NCBI GenBank assembly: GCA_014607495.2
Contig: CP053161.1
Coordinates: 5,651,115 to 5,715,114, forward strand
Reading direction: 5' to 3'
DNA from: Carposina sasakii
Lineage: Eukaryota; Arthropoda; Insecta; Lepidoptera; Carposinidae
DNA: 64,000 nucleotides
Shown here in pieces: positions 56,736-64,000 of this stretch. The translations under genes and the position numbers were made by a program. Every line of letters starts with the position of its first letter. The stretch's first letter is position 1. The notes below the pieces were generated by a model. That model was not told the origin of the DNA and did no database searches. It saw only the letters and a list, made by a program, of their open reading frames with translations.

Positions 56736-57070
56736 TTTTAACATTACAAATATTTGCATGTTTATTTTATTGCTTTGTGACTTTTTGAAAGATGGCATTA
56801 TTGCTAAAAAAAAAACGAATTAAATTTCCATATTTTCAAGACAAACACTTTTTTTGTAGAATATTAAATTATTTTTGCGCTCTAGAAAGAATTCGCTTCA
56901 AAATAAGCCCTTGTGTAGGTTGTCATATTGACCCTTGGCTATTTAGATAACGATCACATGATCATTGGATCTCCATTTACATTACTGCTAACTCACAAAC
57001 TTTCTTGTCAATGAAATAATGTCTTCTTCATGTGAGGTCTTCTTCTAAATCTATATTATTTCTATTATTA
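56736..57070. other. Intergenic, nothing recognised
   Basis: No feature. Confidence 0.3.
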
Positions 57071-57404
57071 TCTATACTAATATTATAAAGCTGAAGAGTT
57101 TGTTTGTTTGTTTGTTTGAACGCGCTAATCTCAGGAACTACTGGTCTGATTTGAAAAATTCTTTCAGTGTTAGATAGCCCATTTACCAAGGAAGGCTACA
57201 GTCTATACAACAACCTGCCCGGCTTCGCACGGGTACAACGCCCCCTCACGCGGACGAAGTCGTGGGCGGCTGCTATCTTCTATAATAAAACTGTAACCGG
57301 TCGCTGTTTGTGCATGCTTTTTTATTTGTCAAATACAATCAAATCAAGTCAGTAGGCTCCGAAACAGGCAGTCTACGCGGACCGAGTTGTGGGCGTCCAC
57401 TAGT
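57071..57404 (+). mobile_element. Helitron-like non-autonomous element, near complete
   Basis: Starts tctatactaatattataaag and ends gtgggcgtccactagt. TC start, CTAGT end and no target duplication are the Helitron pattern; the flanking bases are A on the left and T on the right. A (GTTT)n microsatellite lies at 57,104. 334 bp, no Rep/helicase coding. Confidence 0.65.
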
Positions 57405-57937
57405 TTTAAAACATAATTTAAATGCCTTCCGGTATTAGGCGATTTCAACCCACATTAGTCCACATCTGAATCCCTAAATTAGCTTTCCCGGACAATATCA
57501 CTCAAGCAATTCCCAATCTGTTTTATTACACGCGGTAATTTCTCCAATTCCCTTATCAGAATCCTGGGTGTTGACCCAAATTTAAGTTCCCTAATGGTCC
57601 GGCCGGAATTTGTGGTCAGCACCCGACCGGCTATTCACTTGACATGGCTTTTATATGTGTAATTTAAGTTTTGCAGGCCATTCAATTTCTGTACACATTG
57701 AAGTCGTCTAGCGTTGGCGCCAGTTTCTATGTAACTATAGCACTGTTTCATACATAAGGCTGAACACACGGTTTTATTCCCAAAATTGGGTAGCCAAAAT
57801 TGCAGGATCATAATCATAACAGAGATTCTTCAACCATGTTTACCATAGCGCGAACCGATGTTAGTGATCAGTTGTAGCTAGTAAATGCAAAATTATAATA
57901 GTAAAACAAAGTTTATGTAATTACTTTCAATGTTTAA
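57405..57937. other. Intergenic downstream of the protease gene
   Basis: 57,795-57,890 holds a diverged piece of the tgctagc family (tagcgcgaaccgatgttagt). Nothing else. Confidence 0.35.
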
Positions 57938-57943
57938 TTTATT
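57938..57943 (-). terminator. Candidate poly(A) signal of the protease gene
   Basis: AATAAA on the - strand about 790 bp after the stop codon, giving a long AT-rich 3' UTR (58,734 to about 57,920). Other AATAAA words lie closer to the stop, so the choice is open. Confidence 0.4.
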
Positions 57944-58734
57944 AACAAGTTACCGTGCAACCAAACAAATACATAGTCAACGTCATCATAAACTATCCAA
58001 TCAAACAAAATTATAATAGAATAAACAAAAATAAAATCACTTTGAGAATGTAATGCAAAACAACAAGGTGATTTTGGCAATGTTTACATAATAGTAACAA
58101 ATCTTTACAAAGTTTCTAATAGTAAAGTTTAAAAATATACAAAAAAGTACAAAGAAAATGCTAACTTTGCCATTGTATTTACAAAAGAGATAAAATAAAC
58201 TTGCAAAACTTAATTTATAGAGGCAAGATTAAAAGCCGCCGAGAGTATTTACAAATCTAAATCCTAAACTAAAATTACAATTTGTTACAGCGAAGGTCTA
58301 GATTACAAAAATTTATTTACACAAATGTAAAAATAATTTGTCTTTGTTTAACAAGTGCAAAAGGCAGAAGATAAATTCTTGAGCCTAAAGGCGTAGGCGT
58401 TTTTTAATGTCCCATCAAAGATAATAACTTTCTGAGGCTCGGAATATACCTAGCTAATAAACATGGTACTTGCATTTAATATACAATTTGCGTCATTAAG
58501 TTTATTATGAGTATTGTTTGTACCATATTTATAAGCAGGAAACGCCAATCCTTCAGAAATTCTTCAGAAATATTCTGAATAGCTTTGGACTAATTTGTTA
58601 TTAAAACGCCTCACAAAACATTGAATTTAATCAACGCTTTTGAAGGTAACTTACACTGGTTCGTCTGATTCGTTTGTTTATTGTCACCCACAATAGGTTC
58701 ATCACTGTCACTGTATTCACTGTCACTTTCGAAT

Positions 58735-61700
58735 TTAATTGCTTGAGTTCACAGTCTGTAGTATCCATGGTACGAATTTGGATATTCTTGTGCAGACACC
58801 GGGGAGGTTCGCTTCACCACAGCCAATACCCCAACTGATGATTCCAGCCAAGAAGTATCTTTGATCTTTACCTTTGACCTGGAAAAAAATTTACATCATT
58901 AATTTAGATAGTGACAGATTATACATTATCAAAACGAGTGAGAATTGAAATAATGAGGTGAAATAAGGTAGATCATATTGTTTACTTTAGATTAACAATA
59001 CACATAACATGATAAAAAACCACATAATATTTGAATGCTTCATTTATTGATATCATTGTGGAAGTGTGACTTTATGCTGTTCAACATCAATAATCTTGCA
59101 TTAGAGGTTTATGATAATGTTTCAGAAGATATGTACATTCCTAAACAAATATTACCTAAGTTAAATAAGAAGTTACGAGTACTGTAAGTGTACTCGTACA
59201 TTGTACATAAATGAACGTCTAAAGAATAACGGACAGAGTGATGTCAATACACAGAGTGAAGCATTCATAGTAAGCTCGGTAACGATATTCACTGGAGTAG
59301 GGATGTGTATTGACGCGTTATCCACCCACACATACAAACCATAGTAAGCTCGGCGCCTACTAGAAAATACGCACACATACGCAACGCGCCGCCATTACGG
59401 TGCTTCAATCTGTGCATTCACAGCATTACGTCCGTTGTTCTTTATACGTTCATGTGTACATAGTTACATACATATTCACACGCCTGTATCCTCGAAATGG
59501 GGAAGCCATAACTGCAGGAGCATAAGATCCCAAAGCCACGTTTCGCATAGCAGGCACAGATGTAAATGATCAGTGACAAGTTGCTAGCTCATCGCCTGAG
59601 AGACTGCCCGAGTTCCTTAGCCGACTCTTACGACAAGCACGGAAGATATAGCTAATGTACCTTTCATAAGTAAATATTACCATAATATTTACCTGTAAAG
59701 GACCACCAGAGTCCCCCTGACAGGAATCATGTCCCCCTTTCTCGTGACCAGCACAGAGAAAGATATCGGGAATGAACTCGTGGCGCCCTGCTCTCAGGAA
59801 CATTGACTTGCAACGCTCGTTTGATACTATTGGTACTTGCACCTGTAGGAGAAAGAATAAAATATATACATACCATATAGTGCCCGAAAAGCGGAGGTAG
59901 GCTTAAAACTTACCACATGGGACTTAATAGGCTAACTAGTGAAAAGTGGGTGTGACTATAGTTAGCCTATATATTTGCACACGTCTGCCTAACCTCCTTA
60001 GGGAAGAAATGGAGTAGCCACGACTCAAAGATCATGAAGGACATTCTACTAACGTGTTTAGCTCAGCGGGGCCAGATTAAAATATAAGTGTCAAGTTGCT
60101 AGCTCATCGACTGAGAAAACGCCCTTGAGAAAGAATAATTCAGAAAAATGTGAATTTCTACCTGTCAAAAAGAATGAAAATACAGAGGGATCAAACTACT
60201 AACAACCCGTCGTATAAGGGGTAAATATGATATCAGCGGAATAACTTTTAAAAATAGGGTACCTAAGTTCATAGAATTTCTGAAGCATACTTTCCAAGTA
60301 TATTGAAAGAGCTTATAACTTTTTCTATTAACACCCACAGCAAATATATTATAATAAGAATTATTACAATAAGAACTGCGAAACATAAACGCGAACAAGA
60401 TCACCAGCTTATTCGTAATTCCGCTAAATACTCAGTTTTACAAGTTTCGCACTAAAAGAAACAACTAAAACAGATTTTTATTCCCAACACAGGAAAGGAA
60501 CTGGTTCCTTTGTTTTCTTTTATCGCTACACGATTGTGGCGATTTACCAACTGTCCAAGTTTTTACGGTGCAACCCAAAACTTTGCGAATTTCGCCCCAG
60601 ACTATATTAGTTCGGGAGCAGCCAGTTTAGTTGAGTAAGTGTTTTATACCGCCCGACATTTTACACATGTGTTTTGCTCGTTAAACATGTTTGGAACTAA
60701 CGTTGTCAGCTACCAAGTTAGAAGATATATTAGAATAATTTTGTCTCTGCTGTCATGTACAGGGCGCAGTTGTATGTCGTATTTAAATTACATAACATCA
60801 CATTTTTACCTACATATACGCAAACAAACATTACTTGTATTCTTTCATATAAGAATGGATTCTTATTTTATATAAATTTGTAGGTAATAAAAAATGCCCT
60901 TATAGCAGTAGCCTCGTGGCGTCGTGGCGTACCCAGGAGGAGGCCTATGTGCAGCAGTGTACTGGAATAGGCTGATGTGATGATGATGATATAGGTAACA
61001 TAAAATAAGTAAGTACTTCAATAATGTTTCGCATAAAATCGAAAATAATTCTATGCTTACTCAATTACTTAAAATATTGAACCATTTTAGTTCAAGAACC
61101 ATGACTCAATAGATATAAAGATATTTTTTTCTGAACTTCACAAGTGATTTTCTATTCCCAAAAAACTGTTTATTACCGTAACAAACCGTAACATTGTCTA
61201 ACATTTACAAAGGGTTGTCTTGTAATCCCGAATTCAAGTAGTATAAACAAGTTAGTCTATAAAACGTCCCGGCTCTTCGGCTATAAAATCTGACCCTACG
61301 ATTTTATCAGCTGCGTTTGGCGACTCGATAGTTAGTTGTAAATGTTAACTATTAACAGGGGTTAGTTTGTTCAATTAATATCCCTATTTAGCGTTCGTTA
61401 ATTATTATTTGAAAGCTACGCAAAATCTTACTACAATAATTATAAACGCGCAAGTTTGTAAGTATGTTTGTTACTCTTTCACGTAAAAACGGCTGGAGCT
61501 ATTTTTAATAAAATTTGGTATGGAGTTAGCTGACACCCTGGATTAACATATAGGCAACTTTTTATCCCGGATACTTTCGACATTTTATTTTTTCTGCAGT
61601 TCACACGTACGAAGTCGCGGGCGTCCACTAGTTTATTAAATGTTAGTAGTTTTATGGTAGTATTCCACAATCATACCTGTAGTATTGCGAATTCATCAAT

Positions 61701-63827
61701 TTTTAAAAGCTCGCAGTACCTAATCAACAGATTGCCAATCAGTAGAAACAGGTTTATTCACACTGGTTACATTGATGATAGGCAACAAAAGTGTCTACAT
61801 ACGAGTAAATGCCACCAGGTTCTTACACAAAATCACCGCAGCAAGTTGTCAAAGCAGTATCTAAATAATAAAATCAAGGGTGAATGTAACTTTACTCGTG
61901 TTTTTCTAAACGTCAACAGAGATTTGTTTCCGCGTGAGTGTCATGTCTAATCCGAGAGAAAAAATACATTTACTGAGACACGTCTCGGCATCTCCAACAT
62001 GAACTCTAGGGATGAGTCCCATTAGCAGTTGTCAACCTTTGTTAGGTACCTACCTAAAGAACCATCAGAGGTCAACTTATAATCAGAGTTAAATAATTAA
62101 AAATACGTTTTAGGTATGTACTTTATTTAATATACCTCTGGACAGTTCAGGTCTTTAATGCTATCATTTTCATATCATAACATCATTAAATTGTTAAAAG
62201 AGAGTCAATGGCGTCACTGAGCGGGGTTACGCCCTGAAGGCTTATACAGAGTGTAACAAAAGGGGTATGTTAAGCGAAAAGCTATGTAAATAGCCCACTA
62301 AAAAGAACCTATCCACAAAATTTTAGACTCGTAATCACATGTTTAATTTTCCATATAGATGGAGTATTCCTAAACAACTCAGGAATTTTCATACAATCTT
62401 GAAATATAAACATGTGATTTCGAGTATCCAATTTTGGAAATAGGTTCGCAATAATTATAGTGGGCTGTTTACATAGCTTTTCGCTTAACATACCCTTTCT
62501 GTTACACCCTGTATAATGTATCAATTTCACGAGCGACAGTGTTATCGAAACATTTCCATCAAGAGCAGCGACATCACATCACAAGCATGCTAAATGAAGC
62601 GTTTCTATTGGAGGGAATGTCCCGATAACATAGCTAACTTCGATGTTTACTCTTTATCCATAAAATTTGTCTTTGAAAGCTAAACCAACCTCCTGCAACA
62701 CAGATGGCAGTACACCACCTTCAGACAGTCTTCCCCAACCAGTGACAGTGGCATTCTCCCCCACCAGCAGATCATCAGACGCCGGCAAACATATCGGGGC
62801 TATATGCGGCGCAAACTGCACTGGCGTCTCCAATTTCACCAGCGCCAAATCATACTCGTAGGTAAAGAAGTTGTACTTAGGGTGCACCGCTTTTCTGGCA
62901 ACTCCTCGCTCGACAAACGGGTATTGCTCTGATACTGACGAGAAGTCGTATTCGCCGACTCTTATTCTTATTTGTGAGGTGAGGAGGCTGGAATTAGGAA
63001 AACGTTTGTGTTATAAAACAAATATTGCTTCGGAACTAGGTATTATGCTTTGAGGGAAACTGAAGAAAGATTGTGTATGGATATATATCCACAGGTTAGA
63101 TATTCTAAATCAGTTCGAACTTGGTCATAACTGCCTTGAGACTGCTTTGGTTTATTAGGCTTAGGTTTATAACGTTTCCTTCATATATCAGCCTTGAACA
63201 TTTCAGATATCAGTACCATACAGGTCGAACGGCTGCTATATTACGGCACCGCTGTCCTAGGAAACCATATTGGTGAACTCAACAACAAAACTGAACAACT
63301 TGAAGCAATGAAATTAAGAGGCGATTATTCCTTTAGTCAGATAGCCTTTTTGAAGGACAAAATTGATGTTCTCCCTATCTTGAGCAAGGCCTAGAGAAAG
63401 ACAGTATCGTATTTATCGTTCAGACAGGCTATGTGACCATTGGAAGAATCAGCACTTAAGAAAGCACAGTACTATCTTTCGAGACTTTTTCAAAGTAACG
63501 GTGCAACGTAGACATAGGTCAAACGGCATTTACTTTCAGAACTTCCATGGAGTTCTGAAACTGGGTATGGGCCCAGCAAGATAATAGAAGAAGATAGGAG
63601 AAAAGATCAGGATCTTACTCATCAACGCAGTGCCCAGCCGTGGCGATCCAGCCTTCATTGATGATAGCACCGCCACACCGATGCGTAGATGAGAAACCGA
63701 AGAAGGACGTCCTCCTCACCGACACCTGCCACGGCCACCTCCCGAAGCTGGAGTCTCGTCCCCCCATTATCCTCATCTCGGGTTTTGGCCACATTGAGGT
63801 CACGCCACATTCTGAAATTGGGTTAGA
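58735..63827 (-). CDS. Sb: Stubble-type trypsin-like serine protease, catalytic domain
   Basis: Four exons in transcript order: 63,827-63,619, 62,987-62,690, 59,842-59,693, 58,878-58,735. They join in frame to 266 residues plus stop; the start is beyond the window. Seen: ECGV (Cys that ties the propeptide), activation site [29 protein letters not shown], catalytic His in ATAGHCVD, Asp in [11 protein letters not shown], Ser in [12 protein letters not shown]. Asp six residues before that Ser gives trypsin-like specificity. The tail ends [10 protein letters not shown]. This closely follows Drosophila Stubble, a type II transmembrane protease acting in leg and wing morphogenesis; transmembrane and clip-like parts would lie in upstream exons. 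Odd points: Met replaces the usual Val in R-IVGG, and the donor after LPSVLQE is GTTGGT. Introns of 631, 2,847 and 814 bp carry MITEs. Confidence 0.95.
59210..59454. mobile_element. hAT-type MITE in the last protease intron
   Basis: Inverted relative of 29,634-29,882. Ends aatgaacgtctaaagaataa and ctttatacgttcatg. Flanked by TGTACATA at 59,202-59,209 and 59,455-59,462. 245 bp. Confidence 0.9.
59495..59665 (+). repeat. SINE-like repeat ('tgctagctcatcgcctgag' family), fullest copy
   Basis: ctgcaggagcataagatccc, aaagccacgtttcgcatagc, gtgacaagttgctagctcat, cgcctgagagactgcccgag, cttagccgactcttacgaca. It runs to within about 30 bp of the donor of exon 59,842-59,693. Confidence 0.65.
59950..60125 (+). 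repeat. Two repeat fragments in the protease intron
   Basis: 59,965-60,015 matches the 1,505 repeat (tgcacacgtctgcctaacct). 60,040-60,120 is another tgctagc-family copy (gtgtttagctcagcggggcc). Confidence 0.5.
60905..60992 (+). mobile_element. RTE-like LINE 3' end, sense, in the protease intron
   Basis: aggaggaggcctatgtgcag, cagtgtactggaataggctg, then a (ATG)n tail. Confidence 0.6.
61440..61632 (+). repeat. Helitron-like repeat in the protease intron
   Basis: tataaacgcgcaagtttgta, gagttagctgacaccctgga, cgaagtcgcgggcgtccact, ending CTAGT. Right half only. Confidence 0.6.
62247..62511. mobile_element. MITE with 54-bp inverted repeats in the protease intron
   Basis: Left arm 62,247-62,300 (cagagtgtaacaaaaggggt...) and right arm 62,458-62,511 (...tctgttacaccctg) pair with few mismatches. 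TA on both sides, which suggests Tc1/mariner-type insertion. It ends about 180 bp from the exon ending at 62,690. Confidence 0.85.
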
Positions 63828-64000
63828 CTGAAAAGTTTTTTTTTTTTGTATAACAAATGATGGTAGCCTTAAGGGCTTTGCCATCTTTACCGGGCTAAGA
63901 TCTTATTGAAGAGTATTTAAGCAGCTAATAATTTAAAAAAATATTGTTGAACAACATTTGTTGGTTGGAATTTATGTATACAGAATGGTTCTTCTCTCGT
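63828..64000 (-). other. Intron upstream of the first visible protease exon
   Basis: A pyrimidine-rich acceptor (tttttttttt on the + strand read as A-run then cttttcag on the - strand) ends at 63,828. The rest of the gene lies to the right, outside the window. Confidence 0.6.

Noticed and set aside
60639..60875. 78-codon ORF in the protease intron
   Set aside because: No signal peptide, domain or splice partner; AT-rich chance reading.

Overview
This window is AT-rich eukaryotic DNA, almost certainly from a moth or butterfly (Lepidoptera). The evidence is its dense mix of interspersed repeats typical of that order: tRNA-derived SINEs, RTE-like LINE 3' ends with (CAT)n/(ATG)n tails, Helitron-like repeats ending in CTAGT, and many TIR elements. 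It also has small, intron-split insect genes. There are no operons, bacterial signals or CRISPR arrays. Two ordinary host genes can be supported.

The first is a small two-exon gene (22,552-23,471, + strand) for a 146-residue secreted protein with an Ig-like cysteine pattern. It has its own TATA box and poly(A) signal. The second is the 3' part of a Stubble-type trypsin-like serine protease (63,827-58,735, - strand): four exons covering the whole catalytic domain, with the 5' part beyond the right edge.

The most remarkable item is a DIRS-type tyrosine-recombinase retrotransposon at 2,757-7,660. It has a spliced gag-like ORF whose 581-bp intron carries four 115-bp tandem repeats, an internally deleted reverse transcriptase, an RNase H domain with one stop codon, and an open tyrosine recombinase. 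It also has 152-bp inverted terminal repeats and an internal complementary region that joins the two element ends. It is inserted in a Helitron-like repeat. A second copy of that host repeat at 45.7 kb shows the unoccupied target, so the join can be read to the base: no target duplication beyond a shared TTA.

A second large unit (33,568-36,717, - strand) is a two-exon gene of an insect multicopy, transposase-like family with a conserved DNCGGQN motif. It is broken by four single-base frameshifts, three of them in homopolymer runs. Near-identical 225-bp direct repeats flank it at 32.7 and 37.1 kb. A decayed gene of unknown type lies at 55,484-56,400, a LINE reverse transcriptase remnant at 16.2-17.0 kb, and a pogo-like remnant at 28.1-29.1 kb.

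The rest is intergenic or intronic DNA built of mobile-element layers: hAT-type MITEs with readable 8-bp target duplications, mariner-like MITEs (one with a hAT MITE nested inside), CG-rich foldback elements, Helitron-like repeats and SINEs. Nearly all remaining short ORFs are chance readings of these repeats. Family names for repeats are from memory of lepidopteran repeats and were not checked against a database.
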